Shown: positions 1-13,300 of the stretch, piece after piece
Numbering within the stretch: the first letter of the stretch is position 1
How the letters are laid out: each line of letters starts with the position of its first letter
DNA from: Chamaea fasciata
Taxonomy: Eukaryota; Chordata; Aves; Passeriformes; Sylviidae
DNA: 64,000 nt
Assembly (NCBI GenBank): GCA_029207755.1
Contig: JARCOQ010000006.1
Span: forward strand, 25,750,022-25,814,021
Direction of reading: 5' to 3'
Program-made: the position numbers and the translations under genes
The notes under the pieces: model-generated
What the model was told of the DNA's origin: nothing
Seen by the model: only the letters and a program-made list of their open reading frames with translations
Databases searched by the model: none

Positions 1-969
1 GGAGTCTATGAATTTGTAAGGTATAGTATTTGCTAAAAGGATGATTGTTAGAATGGGCTACCACCATTCTTCTCAGGAGATTCGGGCCTTCCTGATGTAA
101 TCCAGTCTTGTTGACATCAGTGCTTAAACCATAATTTAAATCACCAAAATGCAAGGTCAATATGGCAAAGAATAGTTAAGAAAAGTGCCTATATCAATGT
201 CTGTCTTTCATTATAGCTTTAGTTGAGACTGTCTTTTTATCCCTCTGAATTTGCAGAAAGTGGTAATAATTTTGGTTGTGTAACTAGGTGGTCTCCAGTC
301 TATTTTATTGTGTATCCTTATCAGTGAAGAAAATCCTAACCAAATGCCCAATATAGGTATTTTTTAAAAAGTTATATACATGTATTACTCTAATGTATAA
401 CATATACAAAAATACACAAATATACGCTAAATTATAATTTAAAATATTATGAGATAAAGAGAAGATAAATGCTGTTTTAAAAATACTAGTTGTTCAGAAT
501 TTTCTTGCTGTACGCCAGTGGATTGGTTTGCGAGACCACTGATCTAACACGTCCAGTTTCTCTAGGAGTAGTTATTGTGTTGCTTTTTTAGATTCACTAA
601 ATACATTGAAGAGGCATTTCACTTTGGCTGCTGTAATTGTTACAAGATGTTACTTGCTACCAAATTATGATGTGGCCTGTGTTGCTAGTTCCAGCCTGGG
701 AGAGGAGATGAACAAGTACATACACAACACAGCTGTACTGACGATTGCTTTACTAGGAAAAGGAATGAGCTCACCTACTTATTTCAAGTCATTATTAGCT
801 GGTAGATAACTTCTTGGTACTAATCAGAATTCATTTAATGCCTCCAGTAACAGGAGTTAAGGTGAGCCAAATCTGAGTTTGAGAACTGTGCAGATATCTG
901 TGTGCATTGCCTCTAGTTTAAACCATTTGTGGGCTGGAAGCAAGTAAACAGTGCTCTTGTTGTTGCCAG
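1..969 (+). other. SLAIN2 intron, 3' part
   Basis: A/T-rich intronic DNA leading to the acceptor at 968-969. No exon or repeat could be supported; the short ORF at 606-809 has no recognisable product. Confidence 0.7.
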
Positions 970-1329
970 GCCTGCGGCAAGAGTACGCAGCCTCAGCTTC
1001 TCGCCGTAGTTCTGGCTCCTCTTGCAATTCCACCCGGCGAGGCACGTTCAGCGACCAGGAGCTTGATGCACAGAGCTTAGAAGATGAGGAAGATGGCACA
1101 CATCACACAGTGCACCCTGCTGTCAGCAGGTTCTCACCGTCACCTCGCAGTTCTCCCTGGCCTTCACCAAAACAATCTCCTAGAAATTCACCTCGCTCTC
1201 GATCACCTGCTCGAAGCATAGAGTACAGTCGAGTGTCACCACAGCCTATGATCAGCCGTTTACAGCAACCTCGTCTTTCACTCCAGGGCCATCCTACAGA
1301 CTTGCAAACAAGTAATGTCAAAAGTGAAG
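970..1329 (+). CDS. SLAIN2: SLAIN2 coding exon, Ser/Pro-rich
   Basis: Acceptor TTGTTGTTGCCAG ends at 969; donor GTAAAA starts at 1330. The exon begins with two bases of a split codon and ends with one base of the next. It encodes [14 protein letters not shown], then an acidic patch, then dense SP repeats ([18 protein letters not shown]) typical of the phosphorylated middle region. The reading continues open into the intron only as far as 1445, so the track-level ORF end is not a real stop. Confidence 0.92.
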
Positions 1330-4300
1330 GTAAAAAGTGGTTTGAAATTCAATACACGAGTAGTTGTGTAGTTTCTGCAAAGGCGTTTTGTCAGTGTGCA
1401 GTCCTAAAACTATGTGCCTGTGTAACATCATGGTTTCTTCTCTGAATTGCTGAAGAAAACACTGAGCAAGCAAAGCTTAAGTTCTGCTGGGGCACCCTTC
1501 CAGTCAGATGAGTTGATAAGCTTATATTTATTTTAGATGTTATCCAGTCAATGGGTATAATTGAGTTTCATAGTGACCAAGGTCTATATTTGGCAGGCAA
1601 ATGCACTAAAATAAAGCAGGGAAACTCATTTACTAGTAGAGTTAGGCCTTGCAGATGACAGAACAAAATGTGGAGGAAAGTAATTGTGGTCAGATAAGAG
1701 TAACATGGCAATTTATGCATGCCTGTAGCCTGTGAGGCAGCTGAATGCTTTCTTCTGGTTGCACAGGACTCAAACTTTTCAATTGTGAACAGTTTTAAAA
1801 ACATTGGTATTTAACTCATGCATTTGTTGGATATTTTAGGTATCTCAAAGCTATGAAAACTGCTGTGTAATAAATAAAGTTTGCAGGAAATTCAATGCAA
1901 TTATAGTATATTGGCATAGAACAAAATAATATAATTCTGTTACAATTTTTCTTCTTGAACATGTTTTTTCTTGGTAGCAATCTGGCAGAAACTCCATTTA
2001 CTGGGATGAAATTTTGCAAGCATATTCCCATTTCAACAAACGTTTTTATCCAGCAAGTAAGATTTTAAATTTAGAAAGAATATACATTTAGATATTAAGA
2101 ATTCCCCTTACTAGTAATAGGGGTTTGGGGAAATTTTAGGTATCTAGGAAAATGTGCAACACAAAAGCTACTCAATTATATTGTGACTTAATTGAGAATT
2201 CCTTTCCCATTCATTTCTTAAAATGAAAGTCTTAATGCATGCTAGATGAGCTGCAATAAAAATATTCTATGAGAGGAATGGTACCAAAAGCTAGTGTCCC
2301 ACATACCAGAGGGCTCAAAATAGAGTGTGTGATCATGTGTTTCTGAAACACTTCCAAGGAATTATCTTGCAGTGGTTTTTGTGGAGTTGAGTCTTGCTTG
2401 GATATTCAGAGTTGTTGCAGCAGCAGCCAAAAAAAGTTGTTCGTGTTTTCTCTTCTGGTTTTTTTTAAATTTTATTTGTCTAGAATGGTTGGAGGAAGAT
2501 TTGGTTGACAGGGTTCAACAATGCACCAAGTGCAGCGCAAAGCAATGCAAACTGCTAAGAAAGTACACTTGTCAGAATATTCAGCCAATGAAGACAGTTT
2601 TGTTTTCACCTTTAGTGCTTGTGCATGGTTAACCTACTTCTTCCCTGCATCCCTCTGCAGAATCAGGTTGGCCACTCATCCTGTCAAGGCATCTTCAGTC
2701 TTCAATCCAAAGTATGTCATCAACCCAGCTCTGCGTGGGTTGGAGATACACAGAATGCCATTAGACTCAAGAAGTACTTAATGGCATCCATTCATATTCG
2801 GTGAACAGTGGTACAAATATTAGAAGGCCCCTGAAGTATCAGTGTTAGCTGAATAAATAAGTCAAGTCATATGTGAAAGATGAAGCATAACTGGACACTT
2901 GAATAGTTTTGAATGCTGTGTATGAAGCATTCATACACCACTTTCCAAGTAGGTGGCTGTTGTTTGTTGTATAATGGACTGATACGGGACAAGGCAGTCT
3001 CAAAAATTTACTCAAACATCTATGTTGTTTGTACTCTTCAGGAAAGCATTTTATTACAAATAATTTTCTAGGTAAATAATTTGAAAACTCTGCTAAACTA
3101 CAAATTAGGTTTGTCTGTTCAGCTTTGATAATAGTACAATAAAACCCAGAGAATCACAATCCAGGTATGTTTCAATTTCAAAACACAATATGCTTGACTT
3201 TTCTTCACCATGGGTGAAAAACATACATTTTTACTTTCTTAGATACATAAATATTTTGTATGTGATAGTTTTGAGAAGAAGTAATGTAACAAAATCCACT
3301 TTTAAACTGCAATATAGTTTTATATGGCTAACATTTTGTGTCACTTACATTTGGGGTTCAACTACAGGTTCGCAACCTGACCTTTGTCCAGCATCAGACT
3401 ACACAATAATACAAATAATCTTTGTATTATTTCATACAGAAAAACTAAGGCGTAGTCTTCCAAACTTGTCCAGGACATCTAACATCCAAGCTGAGTCTGT
3501 GAAAAACAGCAGAAGTGACTCAAACTTCCAAGTGCCAAATGGAGGAATACCTCGTATTCAACCTCAAGCCTCAGCCAGTAAGTACCTTTAGTGCTACTTC
3601 AGTGTAAATTTCAGAATTAAGTGATTGATGGTTTTAGGCTGTCTTCCAGTCTCAGGGCAAAGCAAAATATTGCATGCCACTCTGGAGATGCTCATTTTGG
3701 TTTTTGAATAGGCTTTTGTGAATCTGTTTTTATGGTACACAAAATAATCAAAAAGTCCGATTTTTATTAGGATGTCATTCATAGTTTCCTAGAAGTCTAT
3801 GGAGAAGTAGTATAAGGAATATAAATACAATATTTGGGCATGTCAGAAACTGTTTTCTTTCTAGGCTCTGAAAAAGCACCTAGCTGATGTTTATTGCTTT
3901 TTTTTTTTAACTAGTGAAACATGATCTGAAAGTGTTAATTTCATTTAACCCTTTAAGTTAATTCATGTCTGCAGTTTCTTTCCTCCTCCTTTTTTTTTTT
4001 TTTTTTTTTTTTTGGCACATAGATTATAAATCCAGTTGCCAATTTTATTTACTTTAAGTGTCAATTACTTCCTAAAAAGGGTTTGGATGAACCTGTGTCT
4101 CATAAAACATATTAGCCAGTTGCTGGACTCCTGCTTTCCTAATTTCTCCAAACGTTAACTGCCGATATGAGAATGCTGCTATTCTCACAAATCTCTTGAA
4201 AATGGTGACCTTAAAGAAGCCAAAGCAAATGAAAATTAAATATTCAGTGTTTCTTTATATGTCAATATTGCCAGTTCCTCTTGTTTAAATGTTTCCTGAC

Positions 4301-7300
4301 CATTTCTTTTAAAACAAGTTTCTGAATTTAATAACCTTGTGTGACATTTTCAAGGGAAGAACACATTATGAATATTTTTATGTGTAGAGCTTTGAACTGT
4401 AACAATTCTGTGATAAAGGTTCATCAGTAATCCAAATATTTGACAGGAGATGTAAAAATAACGTTCGTGAATTTTACTAGGGGTATTATACCTATAGAAC
4501 AGTATAGAACAGAAGGGCGTAGTGGCATGCCTAGTTGGTTGTCTTAAAACTTTCAAATCAATGTGTTAAAGCTACCAAGTACACTTAAATACAGGATAAG
4601 GAATAGAGACCATGCCAAAGACTCAAGATTTCTGTCTTTGTACAGACTCAGAGCAGATGTAAGGACAGTGTAGACAGTCAGTCCCAGGTGTGTGATGCTG
4701 TAGTAGATAGAAGTTAGTGTCACTTTACCATTGTTCATGTAAGTTACTCCAGCATCCTTTCACCTTGGCCCTCTTCTTCCACCTTTTGCAGACACTTAGA
4801 AGGTGGGATTTACAGCTGAAAGGACATTAGTGTAGTTCAGATGCACGACTGTTATGTGTTAGGCAGGCTTATCAAAGTATAAAGCACTCAGAGCAGTTGG
4901 ACAGCTGGTCTACAGCTGTGCTATTTCAATGATAGGAAGAATCATCAAAATGAACTGAAAGAAAATGAATGAAAAAATATTTTAGTAAAAATATCTACAG
5001 ATATTATTTGGTGCTTTAGAATTGAGTGAATTGGGAAGAGAAGAGCATAGAGAGCAATTTAGGTAGAAGGCTATTTCCCAGAATTAAAAGTATATTAATG
5101 GTTAAACTTTCTGGAAAGATCAGACAAGAGAACTCTGAGTATTCAATACTTAGTCAATTACTTCACTGCAGGAGCCAAAGTGGTGTGATTGTGTCTATAT
5201 TTCTTTTTTTCAACTTGTAGATGCTTTAAGAATTGCTAGGTAAATTTGCTTTTCTTTGATAGACTATTTCCCCAAATATGAACCACTCTAGACCAACTTA
5301 CATTTAAATGTAAGTTAAATATCATTAATAAAGGCCAGATTTCTAGCTTTTACAGTTTCCCTGCTCTTACAGATGTTTGTCAGAGTCTTGCTATTGACAA
5401 TCGTAAAACGGTTTGTGTGTGAAGTCAATGAGTAAGTATCTTTGCTTAGTCTGGATTAAAAAAATTTCTGCAAAACTGTACATTGTATAAAGATTTCCAG
5501 AATTGTGTCCTTTTTATCGTATACTTTTTGTTTTATTGGTTTTATATTTTGTCACTTTGCACAAAGCACTGTTCAATTGCAGCAAATTTTTGTTTTCCCT
5601 TGGCAATGATTTCTGGGTCTTGGGATTTGAAGCTTCCTCATACACCTGCTAGTTTTGCATGAGCTTACCTTTGCGAGGATGCTGGCTTGCCACCCGAGGT
5701 CACTTCTTTGCTCCTTGTCAAAGATTTGCGGTTCATAATTTACTTGCACATTTGCTGTGGCTGCAATACTGAACTTGCTATGGTTGCTGGCACTCAAAAA
5801 TGAGCTAGGAATCCAGTAAGTTTCTGAAATTACAATTCCTCTTATAGATTTATAGCCAAATTGTATTTGCTTGCTTACAGAAGAGAGGGAAGACATCTTC
5901 AGAAGTTCAGATGTGTTTAGAGGTACAACTGTAAACATGAAAACAGTGGCATTTTAACTTCTGGCTGCAATGTGGTGAACAATCCAAACTTTTTTTAAAG
6001 AGACTGAATTAAATAGCAGTTGTAACAATTCGAATCTTCATTTACATCTGATTCTCCATGCTATTCTGCAGAAAGTACTTTTTTTTTTTAATATGAAAGC
6101 TGGTAAATATTTCACCTTAAACACTGGAAGATACGGTAACGTGTGTGTTCCCCAAGGAATAGGTCTTGTCCACAGTGTTAGTGATGGGAAATCTCTGTAT
6201 TTGGGTCCTATACCACATAGATTGTACAAAGCTCTAGAATTTGAAGGGTGGCTTCCATGTAGGAGCTACCTGCTTTTGGATTCTGTGTGATGCTTTTGTA
6301 CTTAGCAGCACTATGAGCACATGGATGCTTTTAAGAAGAGCTAAATACACAACTTTATTGAAAAGCTGTAGATTCTTCAAACTATCACTAGAGTGACTTG
6401 CCAAAATCCAACTGCTTGGCATGTGCAGAGTGAAAGGAGGAAGAGTATTTGAAGAAACCAAGTAGTCCAGTTCAGTTGATCAGAAGTCAATGTAACTACA
6501 TGTGTTCAGCACACAGCAGTTGAGACAGGGAATGTCACAGTACACAGAGCACTTCAAGAGCAGCAAGTGGTGTGGATAAACATGCACTGGGCGCTTATCT
6601 CAAACTGCATGTTTGCTCAGCATTGCTCAAATTGTGCTGCCTAAGCTCTTTTCAGTGTTTCAGTGCGCAGAAATGTTCTGCTATTGAGTGTCTGCTTCCT
6701 CGAATCTCCATTGAGAAGGAAGGAATTTGATAAATGCATATTTAAAATCCTTTCCATATCATCCCACATCTCTGACTTACAAGAAGTGTGAATAATGATG
6801 GGGAAAGAAAGTGCCACGTGCAGTAGCATATTGAAATTTGAGTGCATTAGGACAAAACAAATTCAAAATATGAAGGAAGAAGCTTTTCTTCATTTTGTGT
6901 GGTTCAACAAAAACAGTGATTTAGTAAAAAATAATAAAGTGGAATACTTGAGGACGGAAGCAGTCAGGCCAGTGGTCTGCCTCAGTAAATTTCTAGAAAT
7001 TGCACTCATATTTAGAGACCTGACTGTGCTTAATTGGCTGTTCATTTGTATGCTTTTAAAAAGAGTTTCTAGGAAGACCATGTGCCAGTTGAGTAAGAAT
7101 TACATATTGCCACAGGCTATTTTGCATTAGATTCTAGTTGGTAGAAGGAATAAGGTTTTTATCAGTAGTAGGCATAGGCAGAATTTTACTGTGTTTATGA
7201 ACAATCTAATTCCTTTTTGCTGTTTGTTGAACATGATGGTTTTAGTTAGTTATGAAGACTAAATTGGGTAGACTGCCTAGTCATAATTTCAGCATGATGT

Positions 7301-10300
7301 TAAAACACATGATGAATTTTTTATAGTTCATAGAATACTGTGTATTTTGCACTGACTGAAGCATAGGAAAGGTGATAGTAATCATTATATGCTGTCAAAC
7401 AAAAGGATTAACTAATAGTAGGATTCAAATTGTTCCCCCCCTACCTTCTTTATAGCAATATTCAGTAATTGGTGATGGGATTATTCCTTATTCAGGGTCA
7501 GGATCTTTTTGCACAGCTGTTTCCCCATCTTTCTTCCTTCTCACTATGGAAATAAGCTAGTGCAGTCAGTTTTATGCTGGTATAAAACTTCATACACTGA
7601 GATAAGCAGAGATGTTTATTCGTACATTATCATTTTATGAAGTCTCTGTGTAGTCAAAGCTTTATTTCATTGACTACTTTTCCTCCTTCCCCCCCCCCTT
7701 AAATGTGCTGTGATGGAATTAGGCTGAGTCAATGCATTCCTTCTGGCAATAAGTAATTCTCTCCATGCCAAGATTCTGCAGCTCTTGGAACATTGGCTTC
7801 TCTCTTGGTAACTGGTAGGTAGTGAGGTCATTTCAAGGCAGTACCAGCCCTTGGATGTTACTTGACAAAAGGCAGGACAAGGGAGCAAAGGAGCAATTAA
7901 AAACAATTTCCATCATGCTGTGTACATGCTGGCAGCTGATAAATCAGTGTTAAGTCTTCATTTTAAGCTTAAGTCCTCTTGCATACCTTTTGAAGAGGGG
8001 AGAAAAAAGACATCTCTCAAGAAGGCTTAAGTCTCCATAACTGAAGAATACAATTTGTTTATATGATGATCATATTAGACAAAGATTTATGCTTTTGTGT
8101 AGTGTTAGCACATTTTTAAACTGAAAAATTTAGTCTTGCTAGGTCAAATACAACAGTTTAATTTTCATCCTTGTATCTAATCTTGCTCTCATATTGCTGT
8201 AGCATGTTTGCTAGGTGGCTTGTTTTCCCTTTGGTGTTTTAATTTTTGTTTTGCATTACTGGGCTTTTTGCCCTGCAAGAAGCTTCACTCTTACCAAATC
8301 TGCGCATTTTGCACTGCAAAATTTCTGACACACTCCTCTGTAACTCCTTGCCATTAAAAGCAAGCACCATTCACAAAACTCCATCACTTCCAGAATCATA
8401 ACAGCTTTTTGAGTGTTTTGCTCCCACTGTTCCTTGATGCTTCACAAGTGGATACAATTCTGAAATTCCCATTAAATTTAGTTTTCTTTTCTTCTTAGAC
8501 AAATATAATACTTCTTGTCTTCCAACAGCTCTGCAAAGGCAGAAAAATTTGCCTCGTGCTGCCTTCAAAACCAAACAGTTTCTTCAAACTCCATCTACAA
8601 AAGGAGGTAATTAACTTATAACCTCTTTATCAAGCTCCAGCAAATCTCAGATAATGGTTCGCCTGCATTAACTCTCACATGTTCTAGATTAATAAACTCG
8701 GTCTTGCAATTACTGTAGAGATTAACCAAGTGGTCCTTGCTGTATGAAAGTTAACTTCTTGGTCTAAATATTAAAAATAAACTCTGTGTTACCTTGGGGA
8801 TTGAGTTTTGAGATAAAAATCTAAGGAACGGTGATTTTCTAATTTTAATCAGGAAATCTGGATTAGAAGGGTAGACTCCTAAATACATATTGACTAGGGC
8901 TATATTTGTATAGGAATTTTTTTAAACCGCAAAATACAGTTTTTAAAACAAAAATTGTAAAAATACCCATACAGTTGTTGTGCTGGGAACAAAAGCTAAC
9001 AAATTTATCCTTGAAAAGATGAGTGTAGACTATCAATTTATTTTGCTTTTACTTGTGCTTTCTCTTTTCGTCACAAAACCAGAAGGTTAATCCCAACATA
9101 GATGAATTAAGGTTTTTTTGACTCAAGGAATTAGAGACTCTTGTATATAATATTCCAGTTTGCTAATGGCTGAACTTGACTTTTTTTGGGTTTTTTTTAA
9201 TAAAATGAAATTATGAGTCTCTGATCCAATTAGACAGTTTTGTATGATTTTAATAAGCTCTGGCAGCCTTGTATGTGACACTGCCTCAGTTTCACAGTTA
9301 AGGTAAACAGTGATTCTGGTTTTAAGCAGAGTTGGTCTGTTGTCTGTCACAGTCAAGAAGATCTCATTTTAAAGACCATATTACACTTGCGACTAATTCG
9401 TAAGCTTGTAGATGCTAGAATCCTTTAAGCCTTGTGAGAGTCATTGCAGACAGGAGGAGCTGACAGAATGTGTGTGTTTCTCTTGGGGGTTTAACAATGC
9501 CAACTCCTTAGAGTCATCTTCATGCCATGCAGAAAGTTTTAGTGAAGTATGATGACTGTGAAACAGATTCACATGTCTTAAGAGGAAGTCTCTTAACAGT
9601 TTTCATACTTCATACCAGATAAAGTTCTCACAATGTTCTGCTTTGCATAAGACCACCATCGCTATCCCTCTACAGAGCTTTCTTTGCTTTCTTTCCAGTT
9701 GGCCATGCCTTCCTCTGGATGTCTGGAACACTTATTAGATCAATGGCCTTGTCAGAACCTGTAGGAATGTACAGAAAATTAGCTTTTCTTTGAGTTTATA
9801 TTATTTGTAAAAAAATATTAAAACCTTAGAGAAGGAGGAACAGGGCACATTGCACTGCCAGTTATATATTCCAGTTTATGGCTGTTGTCATTCCTTACTT
9901 CGAATGAGGATGCTTTCAGTTACTTTGTGTTTTTCAATTATTTGCTATTTTATAACCCCTAATGTGTTGATTTTCTTTCTTCTGATCTGACATCCTCATG
10001 AGTATAGAAGTATTTAGCAGTAATGAAGCAAGACTTCCCTTTCAGAGAAATGAGCAGCTGAGCAACAATTGATTTTATCTTCTTAAAATACTGTTCATTA
10101 CATAGCTTGACACACACGTTGACTTTTTTTTTACCACTTTGTGGTAACATCTCCCCAGCACCTTCTCCAGGCTGAAGACCTCCACCTCTCTCAACCTTTC
10201 TTCATAGGAGAGATGCTCATCCATGCTCTGTACCTGCTCCAACAGGTCCACATCTTTCCTGTACTAAGATGACAGATCAGTTTATTGATTCCTCTAGTTA

Positions 10301-13300
10301 TACCTCATCTGTCCTTTCATGTTGGGCTGATTCATCTCATCATGATGGTTGTGATTTAACAACTGCATTAGAATTTAATCTGTTTTCAAGTTGGTGTGCA
10401 GCAGCTGCCCTTGGAGTGCAAGCCAAATAAGTTTGCAGCTTCACAGCATCCTACTTTGCCACATGGAGATCTCGTGCTCCCTGCCCACAATCCAGGACAG
10501 AATCCAGAGAGGGTAGGACATCTAAATGTCATGACTGCACCATGCCTTTTTTTTTTTTTTTTAATTTTTTTAAAATTTTTTTTTGTTGTTGCCAGATGTT
10601 TTAATTGTAGTTGTTTGTAGTTTACTTTATAAGGAGATTGAATTGTGTAAAGTTGTTGAGCACTACCCTTACATGTTTACATGTTTTTGTTAAACATGGA
10701 TCAGCTAAATGCTATACATGGATACACAGTTATCAAATAGTCTGTGAGGCAGTACCTCACTCTTTGTGATCCTGTCTTACAGAGAAGCCAACTGACTATA
10801 ATGAATATCCAAAACTGCTCTGAGACCAAATTCTTTATCTGTAGAACAGAATTATTAGGCAGTTTGCCAGACTGCATCATGTGGACTGCTTTGAAGGACA
10901 ATTCATTCCTTTATGTACAAGAATGAATACAGCTCTCAGCAATGTCTGCAATGCTGTGCTGAAAGGAAACGTTTTGCGAATTGACAGCTCAAGTTTGCAG
11001 CATGGTAAAATATGGTCAGCAGAAGGTTAAAAAGGATGGAGAAGACTGATTTACTGGATCCTTACTTCTGCTGGGAATGCGACAAGTTTTCTTCTGTTGC
11101 AACTTTTTGTTGCTTATATTTTGTACCTAAAAGCCTTTTCCCTGTTGTGCCCCGATGAGGCCCAAAGCTGTATTCAGTTTTTATACACTGGCATTGCTCT
11201 GTTGGTAGCTGCTAACATGGTACTGTGTTTGTGTTCCAAGCATTATAATGAGGAGTTCAGAGATAAAAGCTCTCAATATTTACACTGTAGAGTCACTTGG
11301 AAATTCTGCAGATTTGATTGCATCAATGTTAACAGGCGAGGTCACATTTTAAAGCCTTACAAATAATCTATCTTAGTCCTAGAAGCACTTGGAGGCTCTT
11401 CTTGTCCAGTCATTCTGTTGTTAATGCTTTCCTTAATCCATACTCTGGCTTGATGCCAGCTTTTATTTTAAGGTTTTTTTTTACTTAATCTCCCTGCCGC
11501 TTAGCAACTGTCATGTGTTTTTGACCTCTCTGTCACCTTTTCTTGTCAGCTTTTCCCATGAGCGGCTTCATGCTGTGTTTGATGTTGCTATCAGGGGAAA
11601 GGCCCCCTTGGGTAATCCAGAAGGGAATCAAATCCAATTCACATCTGTAATGAGGTACACTTTAAACTTGCTAGACATCCCCTGTAAGAAACGGCTTCAA
11701 AATACAATCTCAAAATTACCAGTTCCTCTGTACCCCATTCAGGATGCTACATTCCTGCATCACTTGTCTCCTTTCTCACTCCTCATGTTCATACTGGATC
11801 TACCTTGAAAATGATAATAAAGGCTGTGTTAAGGACCAGCTTCTTTATGTACATCTGTCAAAAACGATGCAACTTTGGTCTCAGTGTGAAATATTTATTT
11901 AATAGAGGAAAGAATAGTTTATGCAAATTTACTAAATGTAAACATTTTTGTTTTGTGATTGATTTGATCATCCTTTGTTGGCTCTTACTGACCCACCCTA
12001 ATCAGTCTGAAAAGCTGGTGAAATTTCATTCCATTACTAAGATTATGGGTTAATTTAAGTATTCTGTTCAGTGATAAATTACGCATAATTTGTAAATATT
12101 CCTCATACTTCTGAAGAATTATGCTTAAGGTTTGGCATTATCAAAGGACTATTGAATATTCTGTCTTACTAACCTATCCCAGAAAGGACTTGATAACAAA
12201 ACCTTGCATACTAACTCAGGTACAAAGTACTAGAAAACAGGTATTAGTTATAAACAGGTATTAGTTACACTGATAATTTAGGTAATATTTGTAAGAAGAG
12301 GAAGGATATAAATTGTTAAGAGTTGTCTGGTTTAAGTTTCATAGCAGCACCTCTTTGGTGTAAGGGGTTGGCTGATGTCATCCTTAATCCAAACTACAGC
12401 ATTATACCAGTTACTAGGAAGAAAATTAACTCTATCCCAGCTGAAACCAGGACAGCTGACCCCAGCTTTTTTTTTTTTTTCCCGTCTGCTAGAAAATGTG
12501 GGATGTAACCATATCTTTATGGTTAAAAAGAACAGCATAAAAGAAACACCAAGATTTTCTATGCTCAAAATTTCATCATTTAAGGCTAATATACACTTTG
12601 AATCTATTTAAAGCCTGTGTCACACTAGAATATTGTATTCTTCAACATGTTCTTTCATGCATGGGAATTAAGTTCACATGTTTCTGAAGCAGTTAAATTT
12701 CTCCTTAAGAAATACCTTCTTCTCTATTTCTTTTGACTTAACTGATACAACAGTTAAAGCCTGATAAGGATTATTTTCAAATCCAGATAACTATTTGTAG
12801 TCAGCAAAGAGGGCATTAGAGTTACGATATCAAAAACACATGACAAAGACGACATCTGAATTCCTGTTTCTCATTGCTGCTTGGTTGGCTGTATTCCATT
12901 ATACATTCCATATTGTTTGTATAATCACATAAAGTAATTTCCAGTTTTGAATTTCAGTAACATTGTAATGTGAGCTGAAAGTCATTTCTGTATTTTCCAG
13001 TACCTTCTTCGAGTAAATTCCGCTCGCCTGCGGCGCCGTCTCCCTTAGCTCTGCGACAGCCGGTGAAAGCGTTCAGTAACCACGGGCCCGGCGCGGTTGC
13101 CTCTCCAGAAGCCGCACAGCTGACGCACAGTAGTTCTTCCCCAGGGCCTCTAGCAGCCCAGAGCTCAGGCCTGCCAGGTGCTGCCAGCAGTATTAACAGT
13201 ACTACTCTTACCAGACCAGCAGGGATGAGGAGTGGTTTGCCCAGACCCAGTGCCCCTTCCACGGGGGGCATCCCAGTGCCTCGTAGCAAACTTGCACAGC

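Larger units (their letters stand above)
3578..13000 (+). other. SLAIN2 large intron (contains candidate cassette exon and repeats)
   Basis: GT at 3578, AG at 12999-13000, about 9.4 kb. It holds a T24 run (3990-4013), the 78-nt candidate exon (8529-8606), a minus-oriented CR1 fragment near 10.2 kb, a T-rich tract at 10545-10582 and an LTR-like fragment near 12.4 kb. The remainder shows nothing I can name. Confidence 0.85.

Noticed and set aside
5573..5938. 121-codon minus-strand ORF in the SLAIN2 intron
   Set aside because: No recognisable protein family and no promoter or splice support.
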